Positions 1 through 6,465 of a stretch of 9,414 nt of DNA are shown piece by piece. The DNA lies in NCBI GenBank assembly GCA_900549455.1, contig UROM01000065.1:1-9414 (forward strand), given 5' to 3'. The stretch's first letter is position 1. Every line of letters begins with the position of its first letter. The position numbers were made by a program, and so were the translations under genes. The notes below the pieces were generated by a model. The model saw only the letters and a program-made list of their open reading frames with translations. It searched no databases and was not told the DNA's origin. The stretch is from an uncultured Collinsella sp. Lineage in GTDB: Bacteria; Actinomycetota; Coriobacteriia; Coriobacteriales; Coriobacteriaceae.

Positions 1-837
1 GACCGCATCTCGGTCGACCTGCCCGAGCCGCACGATCCCACTGATGTGATTCCCGAGGCCATTCCCCTTGATATCCGTTACGAGGACGACTACCTCATCG
101 TGCTCTCCAAGCAGCGCGGCCTGGTGTGCCATCCCGCCCATGGCCACGAGAGCGGCACCCTTGCAAACGCTCTGGTCTACCACTGCGGTATCGATCATCT
201 TGGTACCGTGCAGGGTGAGGACCGCCCCGGCATCGTGCATCGCTTGGATCGCGATACCTCGGGCCTTATGCTCGCGGCAAAAGACGACGACACCCAGCGC
301 GCACTTCAAAATCTTATCCGTACGCGCACGCTCGACCGTCGCTATATCACGCTCGTCCACGGGCACATCGCCATGGACGAGGGCACCATCAACACCGGTA
401 TTGCCCGATCGACACGCGACCGCGTGAAGATGGCGGTTTCCGATGACCCCTTTGCGCGCCAGGCCATCACGACCTTCAAGGTGCTTGAACGCTTTGATTC
501 CACGCGTTTCGACGACGGCTACACGCTTGTCGAGTGCCACCTGTTTACCGGTCGCACGCATCAGATTCGCGTGCATATGCGCCATATCAACCACGCCTGC
601 GTGGGCGATCCGCTCTACGGTAAGTGCGATGCGCGCGCCGATCAGGGTCTGACCAGGCAATTCCTTCATTCCTGGCGCGTCGCATTCGACCATCCCGCGA
701 CGGGGGAGCGCATTGAGTGCCGTGACGAACTGCCGTGGGACCTTGCGGCGGTTCTGGACGATCTGGCCCCGCGTTCGCTCGGCCGCACTGCCGCCGGCGA
801 CGAAATCGTCCCGCAGCTCGGTCTGCTCGAAGCCTAG
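1..837 (+). CDS. RluD-like large-subunit rRNA pseudouridine synthase, 5'-truncated
   Basis: Isomerises uridine to pseudouridine in RNA, probably 23S rRNA. The reading frame is open from base 1, so the true start lies outside the window. The first residues (DRISVDLPEP) look like the end of an S4 RNA-binding domain, which points to the S4-containing RluC/RluD type rather than RluA. Numbering residues from the in-frame GTG at 46, the catalytic motif HRLDRDTSG is at 65-73 with the nucleophilic Asp at 68 (bases 247-249). The second family motif GRTHQIRVHM is at 169-178, followed by GDPLYG at 187-192. The GTG at 46 should not be taken as the start, because the frame runs on upstream and it has no Shine-Dalgarno sequence. 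The stop is TAG at 835-837. Family assignment is firm; which uridine it modifies cannot be read from sequence. Confidence 0.93.
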   Translation, partial: DRISVDLPEPHDPTDVIPEAIPLDIRYEDDYLIVLSKQRGLVCHPAHGHESGTLANALVYHCGIDHLGTVQGEDRPGIVHRLDRDTSGLMLAAKDDDTQRALQNLIRTRTLDRRYITLVHGHIAMDEGTINTGIARSTRDRVKMAVSDDPFARQAITTFKVLERFDSTRFDDGYTLVECHLFTGRTHQIRVHMRHINHACVGDPLYGKCDARADQGLTRQFLHSWRVAFDHPATGERIECRDELPWDLAAVLDDLAPRSLGRTAAGDEIVPQLGLLEA

Positions 838-855
838 CCAGTATTAGGTGGTTTC

Positions 856-882
856 TTGAACTCGGTAAGCCTGCGGTAAGAT
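856..882 (+). promoter_or_regulatory. Candidate promoter for the GT2 gene
   Basis: A TTGAAC (856-861) resembles a -35 box and TAAGAT (877-882) a -10 box, but the spacer is only 15 bp. The -10 is preceded by GG, as at three other gene starts in this window. It lies 37 nt before the chosen start codon. No convincing terminator separates it from the upstream pseudouridine synthase gene, so read-through is possible. Confidence 0.35.
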
Positions 883-909
883 ATACGATTGTTTACGTAA
901 CGCGTTGCT

Positions 910-914
910 GGGAG
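910..914 (+). promoter_or_regulatory. Ribosome binding site deciding the GT2 start
   Basis: GGGAG lies 5 nt before ATG 920. The longer possible start, TTG 905, lies upstream of this site and has no comparable one of its own, so ATG 920 is preferred. Confidence 0.65.
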
Positions 915-919
915 CCTGC

Positions 920-2215
920 ATGCTCGCCTTTTTACAAACCAACACACCCATCGTGATCTTCAACCAGATTGTCGTCACGCTGCTCACGGTTTGCTTTCTA
1001 TACCAGGTGGTCTTCTTTGTCATTGGCGCTCTTCGTGGCGAGGTCGCGCCTCCCAAGGCCAAAAAACTCCACCGCTATGCCTTCTTTATTGCTGCGCATA
1101 ACGAGGAGGCCGTGATCGCCAACCTCGTTCGCTCCATCAAGGATCAGGACTATCCGTCCGAGCTCATCGAGGTCTTTGTCGTTGCCGACGCCTGCACCGA
1201 CAACACCGCGCAGCTCGCGCGCGAGGCGGGCGCCATCGTTTATGAGCGCAACGACCTGGCCCGCAAGGGTAAGAGCTGGGTCATGGACTTTGGCTTCGAC
1301 CGCATCCTTAACGAGTATCCCGACACGTTTGAGGGCTACTTTATCTTCGATGCCGACAACGTTATCTCCCGTGATTACGTATCCAAGATGAACGATGCTT
1401 TTGACCAGGGCTTTCATGTGGTCACGAGCTATCGTAACTCCAAGAACTTCGGCAGCTCGTGGATCTCGGCGGCTAATGCTACGTGGTATCTGCGCGAGGC
1501 GCGCTTCCTTAACAACGCGCGCAACATCTGCAAGACGTCTTGCGCCGTCTCAGGTTCGGGCTACCTCATCTCCGCCAGTGTTATCGAGGGCATGCACGGT
1601 TGGCAGTTCCACACGCTGACTGAGGACATTCAGTTCACCACGTTCTGCGCCATCCACGGCATTCGCATTGGCTATGCACCGGCGGAGTTCTTTGACGAAC
1701 AGCCCGTGACGTTTAAGGCGTCCTGGAAACAGCGTATGCGCTGGACTAAGGGCTTCTACCAGGTATTCTTTACCTACGGTAAGCACTTGGTCAAATCGAC
1801 CTTTCGCTACCATCGCTTTGCCGCCTATGACATGTTCATGACGATTGCGCCCGGCATGCTGCTATCGTTGATCTCGATGCTCGCCAATGCGACGTTCCTC
1901 ATCGTGGGCGGTCTTTCGCATGGCTTTTTGGCTACCGAGGTTGAGATGCAGGCGTGCGCCGCTTCGCTCATTTTGACCTTCGCCATGATGTATCAGACGT
2001 TCTTTATCCTGGCACTGCTCACGACCATCTTTGAGTACAAGCATATTCACTGCGCGCAAAAGTGGCGTCTGGTGACTAACCTGTTTACCTTCCCGATCTT
2101 TATGTTCAGTTATATCCCCATTACGGTGGCTGCTCTGTTCTTGAAGGTTGACTGGGTGCCGACGCAGCACGCCGTGAGTGTTACCCTCGACGAGGTCATG
2201 CAAGGCGCCAAATAA
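920..2215 (+). CDS. Membrane GT2 family glycosyltransferase (PgaC/BcsA-like fold)
   Basis: Predicted inner-membrane glycosyltransferase of 431 residues that would transfer a sugar from a nucleotide-sugar to a growing glycan or lipid acceptor. An N-terminal hydrophobic helix spans about residues 11-37. The cytosolic GT-A domain follows: FIAAHNEEA near 56-64, VVADACTD with D90 and D94, the metal-binding DAD at 144-146, TED at 234-236 carrying the likely catalytic base, and QRMRW at 271-275, the Q-x-x-R-W signature of processive GT2 enzymes. Three further hydrophobic stretches (about 302-330, 345-371, 386-408) form the C-terminal membrane region. This order matches N-acetylglucosaminyl transferase and cellulose/hyaluronan synthase-like enzymes. 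No partner genes of an exopolysaccharide locus are adjacent, so donor and product are unknown. It ends just before a strong intrinsic terminator and appears to be a single-gene unit or the end of one. Confidence 0.85.
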   Translation: MLAFLQTNTPIVIFNQIVVTLLTVCFLYQVVFFVIGALRGEVAPPKAKKLHRYAFFIAAHNEEAVIANLVRSIKDQDYPSELIEVFVVADACTDNTAQLAREAGAIVYERNDLARKGKSWVMDFGFDRILNEYPDTFEGYFIFDADNVISRDYVSKMNDAFDQGFHVVTSYRNSKNFGSSWISAANATWYLREARFLNNARNICKTSCAVSGSGYLISASVIEGMHGWQFHTLTEDIQFTTFCAIHGIRIGYAPAEFFDEQPVTFKASWKQRMRWTKGFYQVFFTYGKHLVKSTFRYHRFAAYDMFMTIAPGMLLSLISMLANATFLIVGGLSHGFLATEVEMQACAASLILTFAMMYQTFFILALLTTIFEYKHIHCAQKWRLVTNLFTFPIFMFSYIPITVAALFLKVDWVPTQHAVSVTLDEVMQGAK

Positions 2216-2223
2216 CCATGATC

Positions 2224-2265
2224 AAAACCATCACAAAGGGGACAGGCACCTTTGTGGTGGTTTTT
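2224..2265 (+). terminator. Strong intrinsic terminator after the GT2 gene
   Basis: Bases 2224-2239 pair with 2249-2264 to form a 16-bp stem with one G-U pair (2231/2257) and a 9-nt loop. The T-rich end of the right arm (2261-2265) supplies the U-tract. It starts 8 nt after the GT2 stop codon. Its loop and flanks contain GGGGACAGGCACC (2238-2250), which may mark a dispersed repeat rather than a plain terminator. Confidence 0.8.
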
Positions 2266-2283
2266 GCGTTTGAGCTGCTGCCC

Positions 2284-2290
2284 AAGGAGG
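2284..2290 (+). promoter_or_regulatory. Ribosome binding site deciding the prepilin-peptidase start
   Basis: AAGGAGG lies 6 nt before ATG 2297 and is the best Shine-Dalgarno match in the window. The same frame is open upstream to 2252, but that extension would begin inside the terminator hairpin, so ATG 2297 is the start. Confidence 0.85.
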
Positions 2291-2296
2291 TGTTCG

Positions 2297-2719
2297 ATGT
2301 TCTATATCCCGTTTTGGATTTGCATCTTTGCCGGCGCGGCGATTGATGCCCGTGAGCGACGGTTTCCCAATCAGCTTGCCGGCGCGTGCGCCGTGGCTGC
2401 GCTTGCAGGCGTTTGGCTCGACAGGGGCGTTAACACAGCCCTTGACCACGCTGGTCTTGCGGTTATCGTCTACCTTGCCCTTGTGCTTACTGAGTCGCTC
2501 TGGCGTCGTGTTCGCCACGCCCCTGGCATTGGCATGGGGGACGCCAAGGCGCTCTTTGCCCTTTGCACCCTCGATCCCCTGGGTGGTGTCGTCGCGTTTG
2601 CGGTTGCGCTCCTGACCCTTGCCGCCGCTTGTCTCATTGCAAAATCGCGCTCCCTGCCTTTGCTGCCGTTTTTGGTGCCTATATTTGCCATAATCGAGGT
2701 CGTGGGTAGTACGCTGTAA
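2297..2719 (+). CDS. Small A24-type prepilin peptidase-like membrane protein
   Basis: A 140-residue integral membrane protein resembling the catalytic domain of type IV prepilin peptidases, aspartic proteases that cut leader peptides from prepilins at the cytoplasmic face of the membrane. Both expected acidic sites are present: D17 in AAIDARERRFPN (compare the D-x(3-4)-RR-I-P-N pattern) and D82 in GIGMGDAKAL (compare GxGDxK). Hydrophobic segments lie at about 2-17, 26-41, 52-68, 94-115 and 119-138. The length fits single-domain CpaA/TadV-type enzymes; the N-terminal methyltransferase domain with zinc-binding cysteines of PilD-type enzymes is absent. No pilin, assembly ATPase or secretin gene is nearby, so its substrate must be encoded elsewhere, or the protein may serve another role. 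It ends 31 nt before the dgt-like gene and may be co-transcribed with it. Confidence 0.75.
   Translation: MFYIPFWICIFAGAAIDARERRFPNQLAGACAVAALAGVWLDRGVNTALDHAGLAVIVYLALVLTESLWRRVRHAPGIGMGDAKALFALCTLDPLGGVVAFAVALLTLAAACLIAKSRSLPLLPFLVPIFAIIEVVGSTL
2686..2694 (+). promoter_or_regulatory. Possible extended -10 element upstream of the dgt-like gene
   Basis: TGC followed by CATAAT (TGn plus 5 of 6 consensus -10 bases) lies inside the 3' end of the prepilin-peptidase gene, 56 nt before ATG 2751. No good -35 is visible. TGTAAT at 2715-2720 is an alternative -10. The gene may instead be transcribed only from upstream. Confidence 0.25.
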
Positions 2720-2738
2720 TCGTTTGCGCGCCCTTTTT

Positions 2739-2744
2739 AAGGAG
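2739..2744 (+). promoter_or_regulatory. Ribosome binding site deciding the dgt-like start
   Basis: AAGGAG lies 6 nt before ATG 2751. An in-frame TTG at 2724 lies upstream of this site and can be set aside. Confidence 0.75.
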
Positions 2745-2750
2745 CATGCC

Positions 2751-3998
2751 ATGGCAATCAATCAACAGACAGCCGCCATCAAGGCGCGTATGGATCGCAT
2801 TCCCGCGGCGTTGTCGCCCGAGCTGGTCGAGCGTATCGCTGCCGATCGCGCCTCGGGCGTCGTTAATCCCTATCGATGTGGTGACGACCAGGTCATCCGC
2901 CGTGTCAATCGAGCCGCAGACGAGGGTACGCTCATGCGTCCGGCTTTTATGCGCGATATCGAAAAGATTCTGCATCTGCCCGCATACACCCGTTATGCAG
3001 GTAAAACGCAGGTCTTCAGTTTTCGCAGCAACGACGACCTGTCGCGCCGCGGCCTGCACGTGCAGCTTGTCTCGCGCATCGCTCGCGATATCGGACGTGC
3101 CCTGGGGCTCAACTGTGACCTGATCGAGGCGATTGGTTTAGGCCACGACTTGGGCCACACGCCCTTTGGCCATGCCGGCGAGCGCTTTCTCAACGATATC
3201 TATCACTTGCGTACCGGTCGTTATTTTTTCCATAACGTGCAGTCGGTCCGCGTGCTTGACGCGCTGTACGGCCGCAACGTGTCGCTCCAGACGCTCGACG
3301 GCGTACTGTGCCACAACGGCGAGTACGAACAGCGTGTTTTTGAGCTTTCGGACATGGGTTCCTTTGACCAGTTCGATCAGATGGTTGAGGACTGTATCGC
3401 CGCGGGCTATAGCGCGATTGAGCATCTGCGTCCCATGACACTCGAGGGCTGCGTGGTTCGCATCTCGGATATCCTCGCCTACGTTGGGCGCGATCGCCAA
3501 GACGCCATTGCGGCGGGCCTGCTGTCGCCCGACGCCTTTGACGATGGCCTGGGCGGTGCATACAACAGCTGGATCCTCACGCACGCCTCCATCGATATTG
3601 TTGAGCACAGCTATGGCAAGCCGCGCATCGAGATGAGCGAGGGCTTGTTTGAGGAAATCCGCCGCGCTAAGCGCGAGAACTACGAGAAGATCTATAGCAA
3701 GGGCGGCATCGAAAGCGACTCCGAAGCGGAGCTGCGCGAGGCCTTTGAAAAGCTCTACGACCGTTGCCTGCAGGATATAAACGAAGGCGACGAGTCCTCT
3801 TACATCTTTAAGCACCACATCTCTCGCATTGAGCAGCAGCTTTCCTACTACGATCGCACCTATGCCTGGCAGGGCGATAAAGACCAGGCGGTCGTGGATT
3901 ACATTGCGAGCATGACGGACGGTTATTTCTGCGAACTTACGAGCAAGCTTTTCCCGGGATTGAAGTTTCCGCACCGTACTTATATTAACGAACGGTAG
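2751..3998 (+). CDS. HD-domain deoxynucleoside triphosphate triphosphohydrolase (dGTPase-like)
   Basis: A 415-residue cytosolic HD-superfamily hydrolase of the Dgt/dNTPase family, which splits dNTPs into deoxynucleoside and triphosphate and so helps control the dNTP pool. The metal-binding HD signature is complete: H103 (GLHVQLVSRIARDIG), H132-D133 in GHDLGHTPFGHAGE (132-144, with H136 and H141), and the distal D240 in RISDILAYVGRD (237-248). TRYAGKTQVFSF (80-91) matches the family's N-terminal R-x-x-K-TQV region. Length fits the shorter bacterial group rather than the roughly 500-residue E. coli Dgt. Substrate preference (dGTP or any dNTP, possibly allosterically activated) cannot be read from sequence. 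It precedes rarA, which acts at stalled replication forks; both concern replication, but a promoter-like element between them argues against an obligate operon. Confidence 0.9.
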   Translation: MAINQQTAAIKARMDRIPAALSPELVERIAADRASGVVNPYRCGDDQVIRRVNRAADEGTLMRPAFMRDIEKILHLPAYTRYAGKTQVFSFRSNDDLSRRGLHVQLVSRIARDIGRALGLNCDLIEAIGLGHDLGHTPFGHAGERFLNDIYHLRTGRYFFHNVQSVRVLDALYGRNVSLQTLDGVLCHNGEYEQRVFELSDMGSFDQFDQMVEDCIAAGYSAIEHLRPMTLEGCVVRISDILAYVGRDRQDAIAAGLLSPDAFDDGLGGAYNSWILTHASIDIVEHSYGKPRIEMSEGLFEEIRRAKRENYEKIYSKGGIESDSEAELREAFEKLYDRCLQDINEGDESSYIFKHHISRIEQQLSYYDRTYAWQGDKDQAVVDYIASMTDGYFCELTSKLFPGLKFPHRTYINER

Positions 3999-4003
3999 TT
4001 CGT
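3988..4003 (+). terminator. Weak hairpin at the end of the dgt-like gene
   Basis: ACGAAC (3988-3993) pairs perfectly with GTTCGT (3998-4003) around a GGTA loop that contains the first bases of the stop codon. ATTTATT follows. The 6-bp, AT-containing stem is weak for a terminator, and it sits 10 nt before the rarA -10 element, so it could be chance or an operator-like site. Confidence 0.25.
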
Positions 4004-4011
4004 ATTTATTC

Positions 4012-4019
4012 GGTATACT
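4012..4019 (+). promoter_or_regulatory. Candidate -10 element for rarA
   Basis: GG followed by TATACT (5 of 6 consensus -10 bases) lies 39 nt before ATG 4059. No recognisable -35 hexamer is present at 15-19 bp spacing. A start near here supports translation from 4053/4059 rather than TTG 4041, which would leave a leader of only about 15 nt. Confidence 0.45.
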
Positions 4020-4058
4020 GTTAGTGGAAAACGTATTTGATTGACGCACGGGATGGCT

Positions 4059-5408
4059 ATGGACGACCTTTTTTCTGCTTCGACGCGTGAGCGTTCCTTT
4101 CAGAATGCGCCGCTTGCGGTGCGCATGCGGCCCAATTCGCTCGACGAGTATGTGGGTCAGCAAAAGGCCGTCGGTAAGGGCTCGTGGTTGCGTGCCGCAA
4201 TTGAGCACGACGTGCTGTCGAGTGTGATTCTGTACGGGCCGGCCGGTACGGGCAAGACGACGCTGGCACATATTATCGCCAACCATACCAAGAGTGAGTT
4301 TGTCGAGGTCAGCGCCGTGACGGGCACCGTGAAGGACTTGCGCCGTGTGATTGACGAGGCCAAGACACGTCTGAATACGTACGACCGTCGCACCATTCTT
4401 TTCATCGACGAGATTCACCGCTTTTCCAAGTCGCAGCAGGATGCCCTGCTGCATGCAGTCGAGAACCGTACCGTCATTATGATTGGCGCCACGACGGAGA
4501 ATCCGTACTTTGAGGTCAACTCGGCGTTGCTCTCGCGCGGTCGCGTCGTGGAACTTGAGCATCTTAAAGACGAGGATATCACCACGCTGATCGAGCGTGC
4601 GCTCGAGGCGCCGCAGGGCCTGAACGGCAAGTTCTCTGCCGATGAGGATACGGTTAAGACCATCTGCACGCTGGCTGCAGGTGACGCTCGATCGGCGCTT
4701 ACGACACTCGAGCTTGCGAGCGAGATTGCCGTCACGCGTCCCGATACCGAGGGAACGCCAGCGCCGGCGGCGGGGGAGCGCTATCCCATCACCGTGGATG
4801 ACGTGAAGATTGCCAACCCGCGCCGTGGTTTTTCGTATGACAAAAACGGTGACATGCACTACGACATCATCAGCGCGTTTATTAAGTCCATGCGTGGTAG
4901 CGACCCCGATGCCACGATCTATTGGCTTGCGCGCATGATCGATGCGGGTGAGGACCCCAAGTTCATCGCTCGCCGCATTATGATCCAGGCTTCCGAGGAC
5001 GTTGGCAACGCCGACCCGCAGGCGCTTTTGGTGGCGCATGCCGCGTTTAAGTCTGCCGAGGTCATTGGGTATCCCGAGTGCCGCATTAATCTGGCTCAGG
5101 CTGCGCTCTATGTGTGCCTGGCGCCTAAATCCAACGCGTGCGAGTCTTCCATTGATGCGGCGTTGGCCGATATTCATTCGAGTGGGCTTCGCGAGGTGCC
5201 GAGTTATCTGCGCGATCGTCATCGCCCGGGCAGCGACGAGTACGGCGTGTATAAGTATCCGCATGATTATCCCGAAGGCTGGGTCGATCAGCGTTATTTG
5301 CCCGAGGGGCTTGAGCACGGCGCGTTTTGGCAGCCTGCCGGCCGCGGCTGGGAAGAGTGGCGTGTAGAGCAAAGCGAGCGCGACCGTAGCGGCAATGCGC
5401 CCAAGTAG
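4059..5408 (+). CDS. rarA: Replication-associated recombination protein A (AAA+ ATPase, MgsA/WRNIP1 family)
   Basis: Cytosolic AAA+ ATPase that acts with SSB at stalled or gapped replication forks, related to clamp-loader subunits. Numbering from ATG 4059 (449 residues): the N-terminus MDDLF and RMRPNSLDEYVGQ (23-34) are family-typical, Walker A GPAGTGKT is at 60-67, Walker B LFIDEIHRF at 114-122, sensor 1 GATTENP at 143-149, a likely arginine finger at R160, and the sensor-2 region GDARSALTTLE at 208-218. The C-terminal half carries the tetramerisation region, including GDMHYDIISAFIKSMRGSD (264-282) and PKSNA (356-360). Start choice: in-frame TTG 4041, ATG 4053 and ATG 4059 all exist; none has a strong Shine-Dalgarno sequence, and 4059 best fits the usual N-terminus and the distance to the -10 element. 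The C-terminal tail after about 437 is charged and variable. Family assignment is very firm. Confidence 0.95.
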   Translation: MDDLFSASTRERSFQNAPLAVRMRPNSLDEYVGQQKAVGKGSWLRAAIEHDVLSSVILYGPAGTGKTTLAHIIANHTKSEFVEVSAVTGTVKDLRRVIDEAKTRLNTYDRRTILFIDEIHRFSKSQQDALLHAVENRTVIMIGATTENPYFEVNSALLSRGRVVELEHLKDEDITTLIERALEAPQGLNGKFSADEDTVKTICTLAAGDARSALTTLELASEIAVTRPDTEGTPAPAAGERYPITVDDVKIANPRRGFSYDKNGDMHYDIISAFIKSMRGSDPDATIYWLARMIDAGEDPKFIARRIMIQASEDVGNADPQALLVAHAAFKSAEVIGYPECRINLAQAALYVCLAPKSNACESSIDAALADIHSSGLREVPSYLRDRHRPGSDEYGVYKYPHDYPEGWVDQRYLPEGLEHGAFWQPAGRGWEEWRVEQSERDRSGNAPK

Positions 5409-5457
5409 GTCGTTGCCATCTCGCGCATTCCCTTTGGATATCTTTCCCCTTCTTTGG

Positions 5458-5465
5458 GGTACCAT
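5458..5465 (+). promoter_or_regulatory. Candidate -10 element for the DUF948/sigma operon
   Basis: GG followed by TACCAT (4 of 6 consensus -10 bases) lies 38 nt before ATG 5504 in the 95-nt gap after rarA. No clear -35 is present. The overlapping GGGTAC at 5457-5462 also resembles the GGGTAT -10 core of SigB-type promoters, but I see no matching GTTT -35 at the right distance, so autoregulation is only a guess. Confidence 0.35.
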
Positions 5466-5503
5466 GAACAGCGTCTGTATTTCAATTCCTTCGGGAGGCT
5501 TGT

Positions 5504-6094
5504 ATGAGTCCCATTCAAATCGCCCTGCTTCTGCTCGCCGTTGCCGGCGTGTGGGCTGTTATCGAGCTCGCGCTCACGCTGCGCAAGACCCGCAACGTCG
5601 TTGATTCGCTCGACAAGACCGTAAGCGATCTCAATAACACCATCGCCGAGGCTCAGCCCGTGGTGGCAAAGCTCGATGGCGCCGTCGATGAGCTCACCCC
5701 CGCGCTGGCGCAGGTTGAGCCGCTCCTCAAGTCGAGCAAGACCGCCGTCGACGCACTTACCTCCAATCTCGTAGAGGTCGAAGCCGTGGTTCGCGACATT
5801 TCCGAGGTTACGGGCAGCATGGCCGAGGCTAGCAATGCTGTGTCGAGCGTGACCGATTCTGCGGCCGGTGCCGTTCAGAAACTCTTTAACAAGGTAAAGG
5901 TTCCCGCGGCCGACGCCGAGCACAAGCTTTCCGCTGCCGCCGAAGCCGAGCAGCCGACCGAGCGCGTCCTGATTGGCGAAGCCGGGGGCGATGTCGCTGC
6001 TGGTGACGATGATGCACAGAAGCCTGCTGCTAAAGCAGCCCAGTATTACACCTACACGTCCGCCGAGACCTCCGAGGAGTCCTGCGATGAGTAG
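5504..6094 (+). CDS. DUF948 membrane-anchored coiled-coil protein
   Basis: A 196-residue protein with one N-terminal membrane helix (about 4-26), then a long helical region (about 27-125) whose regularly spaced L/V residues and repeated polar stretches (LDKTVSDLNNTIAEA, VEPLLKSSKTAVDALTSNL) indicate a coiled coil. An Ala/Glu/Asp-rich disordered tail follows, ending in YYTYTSAETSEESCDE. This is the layout of DUF948 proteins such as Bacillus subtilis YtxG, a general stress protein; the molecular function is not established. GGGAGG at 5493-5498, 5 nt before ATG 5504, supports the start. It is the first gene of the sigma operon and overlaps the anti-sigma gene by 8 nt. Its position suggests a link between the envelope and the stress sigma factor, which is inference only. 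Confidence 0.8.
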   Translation: MSPIQIALLLLAVAGVWAVIELALTLRKTRNVVDSLDKTVSDLNNTIAEAQPVVAKLDGAVDELTPALAQVEPLLKSSKTAVDALTSNLVEVEAVVRDISEVTGSMAEASNAVSSVTDSAAGAVQKLFNKVKVPAADAEHKLSAAAEAEQPTERVLIGEAGGDVAAGDDDAQKPAAKAAQYYTYTSAETSEESCDE

Positions 6095-6464
6095 CGAAGC
6101 AACTTGCCCCATCACGCTGACTGTTGCCGGGGATCCGCGTCTGGCTCGCCTTGTGCGTATGACGGCGGCTAATGTCGGTGCACTGTGCTCCATGTCCGTC
6201 GATCGCATCGAGGACATCCGTATGGCTGCCGAGGAGGCCTTCATCTTTGGCTGCACGGCCGTTGATTCCGACGACATCTCGATCAAATTCGATGTCGACG
6301 AGTCTCACGTTGGCATGACCTTTACCTTTGGCGATCAGGCGACTGTGGACGAGGACGACCAGGCTGCTGTGTATGCCGAGCTCATTTTGGCGAGCGTGTG
6401 CGATTCCTACGAAAAGACTGCGGCGCCCCTGACGCTTTCCCTCGACCTCAAGGCGGATATCTAA
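6087..6464 (+). CDS. RsbW-like anti-sigma factor with degenerate GHKL motifs
   Basis: A 125-residue cytosolic protein, probably the anti-sigma factor that holds the downstream sigma factor inactive. The fold signature is the central helix DRIEDIRMAAEEAF (39-52), which aligns with the (L/V)xxEAxxN N-box helix of RsbW/SpoIIAB GHKL kinases, inside an alpha/beta layout of the right length (RsbW proteins are about 130-160 residues). By that alignment F54 occupies the place of the catalytic, Mg-binding Asn, and the usual D-x-G-x-G ATP-lid motif is absent (FTFGDQATVDEDD at 79-91 is the nearest region). It may therefore lack kinase activity. GAGGAG at 6074-6079 lies 7 nt before ATG 6087. The start overlaps the DUF948 stop by 8 nt and the stop is 1 nt from the sigma gene, so translation is probably coupled. 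Fold assignment is moderately sure; the partner is inferred from position. Confidence 0.72.
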   Translation: MSSEATCPITLTVAGDPRLARLVRMTAANVGALCSMSVDRIEDIRMAAEEAFIFGCTAVDSDDISIKFDVDESHVGMTFTFGDQATVDEDDQAAVYAELILASVCDSYEKTAAPLTLSLDLKADI

Positions 6465-6465
6465 T

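Noticed and set aside
905..919. Upstream TTG start for the GT2 gene
   Set aside because: It lies before the GGGAG ribosome binding site that serves ATG 920; using it would put the site inside the coding sequence.
3138..5465. 775-codon open frame on the - strand across the dgt-like gene, rarA and the gap between them
   Set aside because: It is a shadow of strongly codon-biased + strand genes with clear catalytic motifs. The translated product is basic and motif-free, and it would span two unrelated genes plus their intergenic promoter region.
6026..6039. GCTGC-TAAA-GCAGC hairpin inside the DUF948 gene, 48 nt before the anti-sigma start
   Set aside because: Only 5 bp within alanine-codon-rich coding sequence, which readily produces such palindromes; no sign of regulatory function.
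5294..6286. 330-codon - strand frame opposite the DUF948 gene
   Set aside because: Antisense shadow with no recognisable domain; the opposite strand carries a well-supported operon with ribosome binding sites and coupled stops and starts.
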